Positions 8,488-17,498 of a DNA stretch of 64,000 bases are shown here, piece after piece (position 1 is the first letter of the stretch; every line of letters begins with the position of its first letter). Made by a program: the position numbers and the translations under genes. The stretch comes from Comamonas sp. 26 (lineage in GTDB: Bacteria; Pseudomonadota; Gammaproteobacteria; Burkholderiales; Burkholderiaceae_C), in the NCBI RefSeq assembly GCF_002754475.1, contig NZ_PEFL01000001.1, positions 2,046,001 to 2,110,000 on the forward strand, written 5' to 3'. The notes under the pieces are model-generated. The model was given only the letters and a program-made list of their open reading frames with translations. It did no database searches and was not told the origin of the DNA.

Positions 8488-11400
8488 ATGTGGTTCACGC
8501 GTATCAGCCTGAAGAACCCGGTGCTGGCCACCATGCTCATGCTGGCCTTTGTGGTGCTGGGCGTGTTCTCTTACCAGCGGCTCAAGGTTGACCAGTTCCC
8601 CAATATTGAGTTTCCGGTGGTCGTGGTGACAGTGGCCTACCCCGGTGCCTCGCCCGAGATTGTGGAGAGCGAAGTCACCAAAAAAATTGAGGAAAGCGTC
8701 AACTCGGTTGCCGGTATCAACACCCTCACCTCGCGCAGTTACGAGGGCACCAGCGTCGTCATCATCGAATTTCAGCTGCATATCGATGGCCGCCGCGCGG
8801 CCGATGATGTGCGCGAGAAAGTGGCGGCCGTGCGCCCCACGCTGCGCGATGAGGTGAAAGAGCCCCGCGTCATTCGCTTTGACCCGGCCAGCACCGCCGT
8901 ATGGTCACTGGCCGTGCTGCCAGCCCCCCATGCGCTGAATGGCGCAACTGCGCCGGGCGGCCAGAGCGTGACGCCGCCCGATGCCATTGCCCTGACCAGC
9001 TGGGCCGATCAGGTGCTGAAAAAGCGCCTTGAAAACGTGCGCGGCGTGGGCGCGGTGAACATGGTGGGTGCCACCCAGCGCGAGATCAACATCTATCTGG
9101 ACCCGCAGGCGCTGGAGGCCTACTCCATCACGCCCGATCAGGTCGCGCAGGCCGTGCGGGCCGAAAATCAAGACCTGCCCGTGGGCGCTATCCGCTCCAA
9201 AACGCAGGAGCGCGTGGTGCAGATCGACGCCCGCATACAGCGGCCTGAGGATTTTGCCCGCATCATCGTCGCCCAGCGTAACGGCGCGCCGATTCGCGTA
9301 GGGCAGCTGGCACGCGTGCAAGACGATGCGCAAGAGCTGCAGACGCTGGCGCTTTACAACGGCAGCCGTACCTTGCTGATGTCTGTGCAAAAAGCGCAAG
9401 ACGAAAACACCATTGAAGTGGTGGATGGCCTGAACGCTGCCATCAAGGCCATGGGCCCCGAGCTGCCGCCCGGTGTGCGCCTGCAGGCCATTGCCGATAA
9501 CTCCCGCGCCATTCGCGTGGGGGTGGACAACGTGCGCCAGACGCTGATTGAGGGCGCAGGGCTCACGGTGCTGATCGTGTTTCTGTTCCTGAATTCGTGG
9601 CGCTCGACCGTGATTACGGGGCTGACGCTGCCAATTGCGCTGATCGGCACATTCTTGTTCATGTACTGGTTTGGCTTTTCCATCAACATGGTCACGCTGA
9701 TGGCGCTGTCGCTGTGCGTGGGCCTGCTGATTGACGACGCCATCGTGGTGAGAGAGAACATCGTGCGCCATGTGCAGATGGGCAAAAGCGCCTATCAGGC
9801 CGCGCTTGAGGGCACGCAGGAGATTGGCCTGGCCGTGCTGGCAACCACGCTGTCCATCGTGGCCGTGTTTTTACCCATCGGCTTCATGGGCGGCATCATT
9901 GGCCAGTTCTTCCACGAGTTCGGCATCACCATCGTGGCAGCCGTGCTGATCTCCATGTTTGTGAGTTTTACGCTGGACCCCATGCTCTCCAGCGTCTGGC
10001 ATGACCCAGCCATTCACGCCCATGGTGAGCATGGCAAAAAAGGCCTGTACGACAAAACACTGGGCCGGGTGACCGCATGGGTGGAGCGCAGCAGCGACAA
10101 ACTCTCGGACTTTTACCAGTCCATACTGCGCTGGGCGCTGCGCCGCAAGCTTCTCACGTTGTTTCTGGCACTACTTATTTTCATAGCAAGCATCGCGCTT
10201 GTACCCTTGCTGGGCACCGAATTTGTGCCCAAGGCCGACTTCTCTGAAACACAGGTCAGCTTCAATACGCCCGAAGGCTCGTCGATTGAAGCTACCGAAG
10301 CAAAGGCCAAGCAAGTCAACGACGTGCTGCGCGCCCTGCCCGAGGTGCGCTACACGCTGACCAGCATCAACACGGGCAATGCCAACGGCAAGAACTACGC
10401 CAGCATTTATGTGCGCCTCGTAGACCGCAACCAGCGCAGTCGCAGCGTGGATGAACTCTCGGCCCAGTTGCGCACGCAACTGCAGGCGATTGCGGGCATC
10501 AAGGTCACCCATGTGGGTCTGCGCGAATCCGTGGGTGGGCAAAAGCAGGTGGAGTTCTCGCTCATGGGGCCTGATCTGGATGAGCTGGCCCGCCTGAACC
10601 GCATCGTGCAAGAGCGTATTCAGAGCATTCCGGGTCTGGTCGATCTGGACTCCAGCCTCAAGCCCAACAAGCCCATGGTCAACATCGAGGTTCACCGCGA
10701 TCAGGCGGCGGATCTGGGCCTATCGATCGGCAGCATGGCCGGTGCCCTGCGAACCTGGGTGGCAGGCCAGACCGTGGGCAACTGGCGCGCCAGCGATGAC
10801 CAGACCTATGACGTCAACGTGCGTCTGACGCCCGAGGCCCGCACCACGCCGCAAGACCTGGAGCGCCTGCCCTTTGCCCTGTCCGCCAGCGATGGCAGCA
10901 CACGCATCGTGCGCCTCAATCAGGTCGCCAGCGTGGTGGACAGCACCGGCCCCAGCCAGATCAACCGCCGTAATCTGAACCGCGAAGTCGCCATCAACGC
11001 CAACGTCTACCAGCGCAGCACGGGCGAGGTCAGTGCCGATATCAAAAAGGCGCTGGCCACCGTGCCCATGCCGCCCGGCTACAGCTACCAGTTCAGCGGC
11101 GCGGCCAAGAACATGGAGGAATCCTTCGGCTACGCCATCTCGGCGCTGGTCCTGGCCATCATCTTCATCTACATGATTCTGGCCAGCCAGTTCAAGAGCT
11201 TTCTCCAGCCTCTGGCGCTGATGACCTCGCTGCCGCTGACGCTGATTGGCGTGGTGCTGGCTTTGATGATGTTTGGCTCGGCCCTGTCCATGTTCTCCAT
11301 CATTGGCGTTGTCATGCTCATGGGCCTAGTCACCAAAAACGCCATTTTGCTGGTGGACTTTGCCATTCGCGCCCGCGAGCCACACCTTGACCAGGCCACA

Positions 11401-11742
11401 GGCCAGACCATGCCCGGCCTGCCTCGCAGCGAAGCCCTTCTGCTGGCCGCACAGGTGCGCCTGCGCCCTATTCTGATGACCACGCTGGCCATGATCTTTG
11501 GCATGGTGCCGCTGGCCTTTGCCGTGACCGAAGGCTCTGAGCAGCGCGCGCCCATGGGGCAGGCCGTGATTGGCGGGGTCATTACCTCATCGCTGCTGAC
11601 GCTGGTGGTGGTGCCGGTTGTGTACTGCTATCTGGACGATTTTTCGCAGTGGCTGCGCCGTAAATGGTCTGGCACCCCCTCAAAAACCGATGAGCCGCCG
11701 CACGAAGCCTCTGAGGCTCGTAGAATCGATGGTTTGTCTTGA
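8488..11742 (+). CDS. RND-family efflux pump, inner-membrane transporter (HAE1/AcrB type)
   Basis: A 1084-residue proton-driven exporter. It begins [20 protein letters not shown] (first membrane helix) and has two large periplasmic loops and about twelve membrane segments. The proton-relay aspartates of helix 4 are visible in [30 protein letters not shown] in the second half is the matching helix motif. Length is normal for the family. The ATG follows the adaptor TAA with no gap. A TolC-type channel lies further downstream (13010) and may complete the tripartite system, although pcm and the rhodanese gene intervene. Confidence 0.95.
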   Translation: MWFTRISLKNPVLATMLMLAFVVLGVFSYQRLKVDQFPNIEFPVVVVTVAYPGASPEIVESEVTKKIEESVNSVAGINTLTSRSYEGTSVVIIEFQLHIDGRRAADDVREKVAAVRPTLRDEVKEPRVIRFDPASTAVWSLAVLPAPHALNGATAPGGQSVTPPDAIALTSWADQVLKKRLENVRGVGAVNMVGATQREINIYLDPQALEAYSITPDQVAQAVRAENQDLPVGAIRSKTQERVVQIDARIQRPEDFARIIVAQRNGAPIRVGQLARVQDDAQELQTLALYNGSRTLLMSVQKAQDENTIEVVDGLNAAIKAMGPELPPGVRLQAIADNSRAIRVGVDNVRQTLIEGAGLTVLIVFLFLNSWRSTVITGLTLPIALIGTFLFMYWFGFSINMVTLMALSLCVGLLIDDAIVVRENIVRHVQMGKSAYQAALEGTQEIGLAVLATTLSIVAVFLPIGFMGGIIGQFFHEFGITIVAAVLISMFVSFTLDPMLSSVWHDPAIHAHGEHGKKGLYDKTLGRVTAWVERSSDKLSDFYQSILRWALRRKLLTLFLALLIFIASIALVPLLGTEFVPKADFSETQVSFNTPEGSSIEATEAKAKQVNDVLRALPEVRYTLTSINTGNANGKNYASIYVRLVDRNQRSRSVDELSAQLRTQLQAIAGIKVTHVGLRESVGGQKQVEFSLMGPDLDELARLNRIVQERIQSIPGLVDLDSSLKPNKPMVNIEVHRDQAADLGLSIGSMAGALRTWVAGQTVGNWRASDDQTYDVNVRLTPEARTTPQDLERLPFALSASDGSTRIVRLNQVASVVDSTGPSQINRRNLNREVAINANVYQRSTGEVSADIKKALATVPMPPGYSYQFSGAAKNMEESFGYAISALVLAIIFIYMILASQFKSFLQPLALMTSLPLTLIGVVLALMMFGSALSMFSIIGVVMLMGLVTKNAILLVDFAIRAREPHLDQATGQTMPGLPRSEALLLAAQVRLRPILMTTLAMIFGMVPLAFAVTEGSEQRAPMGQAVIGGVITSSLLTLVVVPVVYCYLDDFSQWLRRKWSGTPSKTDEPPHEASEARRIDGLS

Positions 11743-11764
11743 TAAGTCTTTCCCCGGAGATACC

Positions 11765-12475
11765 ATGGCCCTGCCAATGAATGCCCAAGTGAACCCGAGC
11801 GACGTGCACGCGCAGGCTCGTTTCAACATGATCGAACAGCAAGTACGCCCCTGGAACGTCCTGGACGAGGCTGTGCTGGAGTTGATGGGCAAGATCCACC
11901 GCGAAGACTTTGTGCCGCCCGAGTACGCCAATCTGGCCTATATGGACATCGAAGTGCCTCTCAAGAGCATTGCCGAAGAGTGCGCCGCCAAGGGCTGGCA
12001 CATGCTGGCGCCCAAGATCGAGGCCCGCATGCTGCAGGACGTCAAGATCCAGCCTACGGATCGCGTGCTTGAAATCGGCACCGGCTCTGGCTACATGGCC
12101 GCCTTGATGGCCGCTCAGGCCAAGGAAGTCGTAACGCTCGAAATCGACCCCGAGCTGGCTGAAATGGCCCGCGAAAACCTGCTGAGTGCTGGCGTCAAGA
12201 ACGTGGAAGTCAAGCTGGCTGACGGTGCCACCAACTCTCTGGCACAAGGCACGTTTGACGTCATCATGCTCAGCGGCTCGGTCGCTCAGGTGCCCGAAGC
12301 CCTCTTCGCCCAGCTCAACGCCGGTGGCCGCATTGCCGCCATCGTGGGTCACATGCCCGTGATGCGCTTCACGCTGGTGACCAAGAACGGCGACAACTAC
12401 GAAGTCAAACAGCCCTGGGATACCGCTGCATCGCGCCTGGTCAGCTTTGAAGAGCCTTCGCGCTTTTCGTTCTAA
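11765..12475 (+). CDS. pcm: Protein-L-isoaspartate O-methyltransferase
   Basis: A 236-residue SAM-dependent methyltransferase that repairs isoaspartyl damage in proteins. The SAM-binding motif VLEIGTGSGYMAALMA is followed by VVTLEIDPELAEMA. The N-terminal part (MIEQQVRPWNVLDEAVLELM, REDFVPPEYANLAYMD) is that of the shorter Pcm group common in betaproteobacteria. The start at 11765 is set by CCGGAGATACC directly upstream; the frame is open further up but would overlap the pump gene. Confidence 0.88.
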   Translation: MALPMNAQVNPSDVHAQARFNMIEQQVRPWNVLDEAVLELMGKIHREDFVPPEYANLAYMDIEVPLKSIAEECAAKGWHMLAPKIEARMLQDVKIQPTDRVLEIGTGSGYMAALMAAQAKEVVTLEIDPELAEMARENLLSAGVKNVEVKLADGATNSLAQGTFDVIMLSGSVAQVPEALFAQLNAGGRIAAIVGHMPVMRFTLVTKNGDNYEVKQPWDTAASRLVSFEEPSRFSF

Positions 12476-12491
12476 AACGCGCATGGCGTTC

Positions 12492-12519
12492 GCCCTTCCC
12501 GATCTCTTTCGGGCAGGGC
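12492..12519 (+). terminator. Terminator-like hairpin after pcm
   Basis: GCCCTTCCCGA pairs with TCGGGCAGGGC (one mismatch) across six bases. No strong T-run follows, so efficiency is uncertain. Confidence 0.45.
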
Positions 12520-12534
12520 CTGTATTCAGATCAA

Positions 12535-12562
12535 GGCTGAGCGCCACAGAAAGCGCTCAGCC
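12535..12562 (+). promoter_or_regulatory. Perfect 10-bp hairpin next to the rhodanese ribosome binding site
   Basis: GGCTGAGCGC pairs with GCGCTCAGCC across an 8-base loop, ending one base before AGCAGGAG, the ribosome binding site of the gene at 12578. It could affect translation or mRNA stability; no ligand or regulator is suggested by the sequence. Confidence 0.4.
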
Positions 12563-12577
12563 AGCAGGAGTTTTTGT

Positions 12578-12925
12578 ATGTTGACTCAGGTTTTGCCCGC
12601 ACAGTTTCAGCAATGGCTGGCTACTCATGCCGAAAACGGCGTCAAGCCCGTGGTGCTGGATGTTCGCGAGCCCTGGGAAATTTCTCTGTCCAGCATCCAG
12701 CCCGGCGTGGGCTTTGAGCTGGTGTGCATTCCCATGCACGAAATTCCCGGCCGCCTGCAGGAGCTGAACCCCGACCACCCCATCGCCTGCCTTTGCCATC
12801 ACGGCGCACGCAGCATGAGCGTGGCCGCTTTTCTGGTCAACAACGGCTTCGATGATGTCTACAACATCACCGGCGGCATTGATGCCTGGTCGCGCAGCGC
12901 CGACCCCAGCGTTCCCCGCTATTGA
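12578..12925 (+). CDS. Single-domain rhodanese-like sulfurtransferase
   Basis: A 115-residue rhodanese domain. The N-terminal VLDVREPWE and the active-site loop CLCHHGARS (Cys at the catalytic position, C-x-x-G-x-R-S) are followed by the C-terminal GGIDAWS. It should transfer sulfane sulfur through a cysteine persulfide in the cytoplasm; the acceptor is unknown. GGAG lies upstream of the ATG. Its place between pcm and tolC is common in Comamonadaceae. Confidence 0.92.
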   Translation: MLTQVLPAQFQQWLATHAENGVKPVVLDVREPWEISLSSIQPGVGFELVCIPMHEIPGRLQELNPDHPIACLCHHGARSMSVAAFLVNNGFDDVYNITGGIDAWSRSADPSVPRY

Positions 12926-12931
12926 TGCCGT

Positions 12932-12958
12932 GAGCTGAGCGCCCCCGGCCCTCAGCTC
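12932..12958. other. Inverted repeat between rhodanese and tolC genes
   Basis: GAGCTGAG and CTCAGCTC form a perfect 8-bp stem with an 11-base loop. No T-run, so it may be only a weak terminator or mRNA stabiliser. Confidence 0.35.
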
Positions 12959-13009
12959 CAGCCCTGTTGAGTTCCGTTTTTTGATAGAGACCGTCCAACC
13001 CTGACATCT

Positions 13010-14479
13010 ATGACCAAGCTGCTCCGGCCCCTGCAAGCCCCCTCCGCCCACGCTCTGCGTGCTATTTCTTTGGGAGTTTTGCTGGCATGGATCAGCGCAC
13101 AGGCTCAGGCGCAGACTCTGTCAGAGCTGGTGATGCAAGCCCGGGGCTATGACGCATCATGGCAAGCCCAGCAAGCCGATGCCCGCGCAGCGGCAAGCCG
13201 TGCCGATCAGGCCTTGTCTGGCCTCTTGCCCAGCGTGGGACTTTCTACGGGCGTGAACCGCACGCATACCGAGATCAACCTGCCGCAGGTCAACACCAGC
13301 GTTAACAACTCGGTGCAGAACCTGCAGCTCAGCGCTCAACAGCCGCTGTACCGCCCGGCCAACAAGATCACTTATGAGCAGGGCCAGCGCGGCGTGGATG
13401 CAGCTCAGGCCCAGATCGACAGCGCTTCGCAAAACCTGATCGTGCGCGTGGCGCAGGCCTACTTCGACGTACTGGCCGCGCAAGACAATGTGCAAGTGGC
13501 CCAGTCGCAAAAGCAGGCCATCAACACCCAGCTGGAAATGGCCAAGCGCAATTTCGAGGTCGGTACCGCCACCATCACCGATTCGCGTGAAGCGCAGGCA
13601 CGTTTTGATCTGGTCACGGCGCAGGAGATCGCCGCACAGAATGATCTCCAGGTCAAGCACGTCGCACTTGACCAACTGGTGGGCCGCGCTGGCACCATCC
13701 CCACCCGCCTTGCCGCGCCACTGACTTTGCCAAAAGTCACGCCAGACAATATGCAAAGCTGGGTCGATACCGCATTGGCCAGCCAACCTCAGCTGCGCCA
13801 GGCACAGCTGGCACTGGACATTGCCCAGCTCGATACGAAAAAAGCCGAAACCGGCCACAAGCCCACCGTCGACCTGCAGGCCGGCTATGCCGTCAATCGC
13901 TACCCCAATGGCTATATGACCCCCAGCCTGCCCGCTGGCACGCGCACCAACTCCGCCCAGATTGGCGTGGTGATGAACATGCCGCTGTTTGCAGGCTTTG
14001 CCGTACAAAACCGCATCAAGGAAACCCTGGCGCTGGAAGACAAGGCCCGCGCCCAGCTCGATGATGCGCGCCGCAATGTGGAGCAAGGCACGCGCACGGC
14101 CTTCCTTGGTGTGCAATCAGGTCAGGCACAGGTCAAGGCGCTGGAAGCAGCTCTGGCCTCCAGCCAGAGCGCGCTCGAAGCCAACCGCATGGGCTATGAC
14201 GTAGGCGTGCGCATCAATATCGACGTGCTCAACGCCCAGAGTCAGGTCTATCAGACCGAGCGCGATCTAGCCACGGCCCGCTATCAGGTGCTGCTGGGTC
14301 AGTTGAAGCTGCGGCAGGCTGCAGGCGTGCTGACGGACGATGACCTGCGCATGATTGATGCGTTGACGCGAGTGCCTGATCTTGCTCCCGCAGCCGCAAA
14401 ACCCGTGGCTGCAAAACCTGTAGCTGCAGCGGCACCTCAGCCCCAAGCAAAAGTCATCGCTAAAACTGCCAAGCGCTAA
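13010..14479 (+). CDS. TolC-family outer-membrane channel protein
   Basis: A 489-residue outer-membrane efflux protein. A signal peptide (cleavage after about AQAQA, residue 35) precedes two homologous halves rich in long Ala/Gln helices, typical of the OEP fold; YDASWQAQQ and YDVGVRINIDVLNAQ are recognisable family blocks. It probably serves as exit duct for type I or RND exporters. The C-terminus carries an Ala/Lys/Pro tail (AAAKPVAAKPVAAAAP and further lysines) beyond the channel domain, which would lie in the periplasm. Its role is unknown. Confidence 0.93.
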   Translation: MTKLLRPLQAPSAHALRAISLGVLLAWISAQAQAQTLSELVMQARGYDASWQAQQADARAAASRADQALSGLLPSVGLSTGVNRTHTEINLPQVNTSVNNSVQNLQLSAQQPLYRPANKITYEQGQRGVDAAQAQIDSASQNLIVRVAQAYFDVLAAQDNVQVAQSQKQAINTQLEMAKRNFEVGTATITDSREAQARFDLVTAQEIAAQNDLQVKHVALDQLVGRAGTIPTRLAAPLTLPKVTPDNMQSWVDTALASQPQLRQAQLALDIAQLDTKKAETGHKPTVDLQAGYAVNRYPNGYMTPSLPAGTRTNSAQIGVVMNMPLFAGFAVQNRIKETLALEDKARAQLDDARRNVEQGTRTAFLGVQSGQAQVKALEAALASSQSALEANRMGYDVGVRINIDVLNAQSQVYQTERDLATARYQVLLGQLKLRQAAGVLTDDDLRMIDALTRVPDLAPAAAKPVAAKPVAAAAPQPQAKVIAKTAKR

Positions 14480-14502
14480 ATCGTTTGAGCGTTCCATACA
14501 AA

Positions 14503-14537
14503 CAAGGGTTTGAAGTCATATCAACCTCAAGCCCTTG
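14503..14537. other. Imperfect inverted repeat after tolC
   Basis: CAAGGGTTTGA and TCAAGCCCTTG form an 11-bp stem with one mismatch, located between the convergent tolC and waaA genes. Confidence 0.35.
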
Positions 14538-14553
14538 CCAAATATGCGCCAAC

Positions 14554-14572
14554 AGCTCCTTATTCAGGAGCT
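14554..14572. terminator. Terminator-like hairpin between convergent tolC and waaA
   Basis: AGCTCCT-TATTC-AGGAGCT, a perfect 7-bp stem overlapping the waaA stop codon. It can serve either direction; the T-run is short. Confidence 0.55.
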
Positions 14573-15867
14573 TTCATCAGTTCGATAACAGCCCGTGCCG
14601 TAGCCCCAGCAGCACCGCGATTGCCTTGCATCATTTGCTTGCCGCTTTGCCTAGCGGCATTCAGGCGCTCAGGGTTACTGACCAAGGCCATCGCCTCGCT
14701 CAAAGCGCTGTTCATATTGGCCACACGCAATGCAGCGCCTGCCTTCACCGCCTCTTCAGATGCCTGACTGAAGTTAAAGGTATGCGGCCCCAGAAGCACC
14801 GGGCAACCGCAGGCCAGCGCCTCAATCAGGTTTTGTCCGCCCAGCGGCGCAAAGCTGCCGCCCATGAGCGCGGCCGATGACAGACCATAGTACAGCGCCA
14901 TCTCGCCCAGCGAATCACCAAGCCAGATAGCGCCATCGGGCAAAGGCGGAAGTTCTTGCCACTGACTGCGGCGTGACACGGCAAAGCCCTTATCGCTCAG
15001 CAACTGCGCGACCTCATCAAAGCGTTGCGGATGGCGCGGCACTATTAGCCATTGCACAGCCCCCGCCTTATCGGCCAGCGACTTGAGCGCATCCAAGAAC
15101 AGGGCTTCTTCACCCTCACGGCTGCTGGCAAACAGCAACACGGGCTTTGGCAGCGCCGCACGCCATTGCGCGGCATGGGCCATTTGCAAGGCATCGGGCT
15201 GTACATCAAATTTGAGATTACCCAGCACCGCGCTTACATGCGCCCCGACATTACGCAAGCGCCGCGCGTCGCCTTCGGTCTGCGCCCAGACTGCGGCTAG
15301 CGCGCCGTAAGCAGCGCGTGAGAGGGACTTCAACTTCAAGGCCCCAGCCTCAGACTTTGCATTAAGCCGCGCATTGGCCAGAGCCAGGGGAATGCCTGCA
15401 TTGGCGCAACCCGCAATGAGGTTGGGCCAGATTTCGGTTTCCATCAGCACGCCGACAGCGGGCCTGAACTGCTCAATAAAACGGCTCGTGGCGCCCAAGG
15501 TATCCCAAGGCAGCCACACCTGCACATCGCCCTCGCGCAGCAGCTTTTGGCCTTCGGCACGCCCTGTGGCCGTGCTCTGGGTCAGCAGCAGACGCATATC
15601 CGGCATTTGCTCACGCAAGGCTTTGACCAAAATCCCTGCAGCCCGCGCTTCGCCCAGAGAAACAGCATGAATCCACACCCAAAGACCACGGCCATCTTGC
15701 CCCAGTGTCGGGGGCTGATAGTGGCCAAAGCGCTCAGGCATGGCTTCGGCATAGCCGGGCTCCGCCAGCGAACGGCGGTGCAGCTTGCGCCGCAGCAAAG
15801 GCTGGGCAGCCCAGGCCAGTGCGCTGAACAGCGCACGGGCAAGTGTCATCGGAGCCGGTTGAGACAT
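14560..15867 (-). CDS. waaA: 3-deoxy-D-manno-octulosonic acid (Kdo) transferase
   Basis: A 435-residue GT-B glycosyltransferase that adds Kdo to lipid A precursor at the inner membrane. The N-terminal WIHAVSLGEARAA, then TQSTATGRAEGQ and the acceptor-side PAVGVLMETEIWPNL are the characteristic waaA blocks. FVGGSLAPLGGQN appears here as MGGSFAPLGGQNLIEALA, the donor-binding part. Length is normal for the family. It follows the phosphomannomutase gene on the same strand after 23 bases, so they may be co-transcribed. Confidence 0.95.
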   Translation of the reverse strand: MSQPAPMTLARALFSALAWAAQPLLRRKLHRRSLAEPGYAEAMPERFGHYQPPTLGQDGRGLWVWIHAVSLGEARAAGILVKALREQMPDMRLLLTQSTATGRAEGQKLLREGDVQVWLPWDTLGATSRFIEQFRPAVGVLMETEIWPNLIAGCANAGIPLALANARLNAKSEAGALKLKSLSRAAYGALAAVWAQTEGDARRLRNVGAHVSAVLGNLKFDVQPDALQMAHAAQWRAALPKPVLLFASSREGEEALFLDALKSLADKAGAVQWLIVPRHPQRFDEVAQLLSDKGFAVSRRSQWQELPPLPDGAIWLGDSLGEMALYYGLSSAALMGGSFAPLGGQNLIEALACGCPVLLGPHTFNFSQASEEAVKAGAALRVANMNSALSEAMALVSNPERLNAARQSGKQMMQGNRGAAGATARAVIELMKAPE

Positions 15868-15890
15868 GTTTTTGGGTGCAGCTGACTCAA

Positions 15891-17279
15891 TCAGTGAGCA
15901 GCGCTACCCACTTGCGCATCGGGCTTGACGCGCTTGAGCAAGGCCAGCATCTTCGCTTCAATGCGGTGCAGCGCTTCTTGCGTCTGGCCTTCAAAACGCA
16001 GCACCAGCACGGGCGTGGTGTTGCTGGCGCGAATCAGGCCAAAGCCGTCGGCCCAGTCCACACGCAAGCCATCAATGGTGCTGACCTGTGCGGGGGCTGC
16101 AAATTCCGTAGCAGCCAGAGCCTGCAACTCGGACGCCAGACGGTGTGGTTCACCTTCGGCACAGGCGACGTTCAGCTCGGGGGTTGAGAAGCTGGTGGGC
16201 AGCGCGTTCAGCAAGGCGCTGGGGTCGGTTTCGCGGCTGACAATTTCCAGCAGGCGGCTGCCGGCGTAGGTGCCGTCGTCAAAACCGTACCAGCGCTCTT
16301 TGAAGAAGATATGACCGCTCATCTCGCCACCCAGTGGCGCGCCCAGCTCTTTCATGCGCGCCTTGACCAACGAGTGGCCGGTCTTGAACATGACGGGTTT
16401 GCCGCCAGCGGCTTCAATCTCAGGGGCCAGACGCTGGGTGCACTTGACGTCAAACACGATGGAGCCGCCGGGAACGCGCGAGAGCACGTCTTTGGCAAAC
16501 AGCATCATCTGGCGGTCAGGGTAAATGTTCTGGCCGTCCTTGGTCACAATGCCCAGACGGTCACCGTCGCCGTCAAAGGCCAGACCCAGCTCAGCATCCG
16601 TGGTCTGCAAGGCCTTGATCACATCGCGCAGGTTCTCGGGCTTGCTGGGGTCGGGGTGATGATTGGGGAAGTTGCCATCCACCTCAGAGAACAGCTCAAC
16701 CACCTCGCAGCCCAGCTGACGGAAGATTTCGGGGGCCGAAGCGCCAGCAACGCCGTTGCCACAGTCCACCACGATCTTCATGGGGCGGGCCAACTTCACA
16801 TCGCCCACAATGCGCGCTGTGTAGTCAGCCAGCACATTGGCCTGAGTGATCTGGCCTGCGCCGGTAATCGTCCAGTCCTCAGCCTCCATGCGCACGCGCA
16901 GCGCCTGAATTTCGTCGCCGTAGATCGCGCGGCCACCCAGAACCATCTTGAAGCCGTTGTAATCCTTGGGGTTGTGGCTGCCCGTCACCTGAATGCCGCT
17001 GGTGCACAAGGTAGCTGCTGCGTAGTACAGCATGGGGGTAGTGGCCAGACCAATATCGATCACGTTCACGCCCACATCGGTCAGGCCTTGCATCAGGGCT
17101 CCCGACAGCGATGGGCCAGACAAACGACCATCGCGGCCCACGGCCACGGTTTTTTCACCCGCGACCAGCGCTGCCATGCCGAACGCACGACCAATGCCGC
17201 GCGCGACTTCTTCAGTCAACGTGGACGGCACGATGCCGCGAATGTCATAAGCCTTGAAGATGGAAGATGCAACTTGCAC
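15891..17279 (-). CDS. Phosphomannomutase/phosphoglucomutase (AlgC/ManB type)
   Basis: A 462-residue alpha-D-phosphohexomutase that moves phosphate between C6 and C1 of mannose or glucose, feeding sugar-nucleotide synthesis for LPS and exopolysaccharide. Motifs in order are FKAYDIRG, the phosphoserine loop TGSHNPKDYNG, the metal site DGDGDR, GGEMSGH (sugar recognition) and the C-terminal RASNTTPVLVLRFE. The start is GTG at 17279, giving the usual length of about 462; AAGAAAG lies upstream. A longer frame to 17387 lacks family similarity. The adjacent waaA fits a cell-envelope role. Confidence 0.92.
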   Translation of the reverse strand: MQVASSIFKAYDIRGIVPSTLTEEVARGIGRAFGMAALVAGEKTVAVGRDGRLSGPSLSGALMQGLTDVGVNVIDIGLATTPMLYYAAATLCTSGIQVTGSHNPKDYNGFKMVLGGRAIYGDEIQALRVRMEAEDWTITGAGQITQANVLADYTARIVGDVKLARPMKIVVDCGNGVAGASAPEIFRQLGCEVVELFSEVDGNFPNHHPDPSKPENLRDVIKALQTTDAELGLAFDGDGDRLGIVTKDGQNIYPDRQMMLFAKDVLSRVPGGSIVFDVKCTQRLAPEIEAAGGKPVMFKTGHSLVKARMKELGAPLGGEMSGHIFFKERWYGFDDGTYAGSRLLEIVSRETDPSALLNALPTSFSTPELNVACAEGEPHRLASELQALAATEFAAPAQVSTIDGLRVDWADGFGLIRASNTTPVLVLRFEGQTQEALHRIEAKMLALLKRVKPDAQVGSAAH

Positions 17280-17498
17280 GATAGGACTTTCTTGAAGTTT
17301 TCTAGTTCCATAGCGCCCAGCACAAGTCTGTGCGGCGTAACCCGTCGATTTTAGGCCGCAAACAACAAGGCCCGAGCGTGACGGCATCGGGCCATGTTGT
17401 TAAAAGGTCCCTTCTGAATCGCCTCGCGTCTTCCCCGTAAAAGGACTGCGACCCTTGCTGGCCGCCCCTTTCTTTAGCGCTTCAGCAGACCGCAGAAG

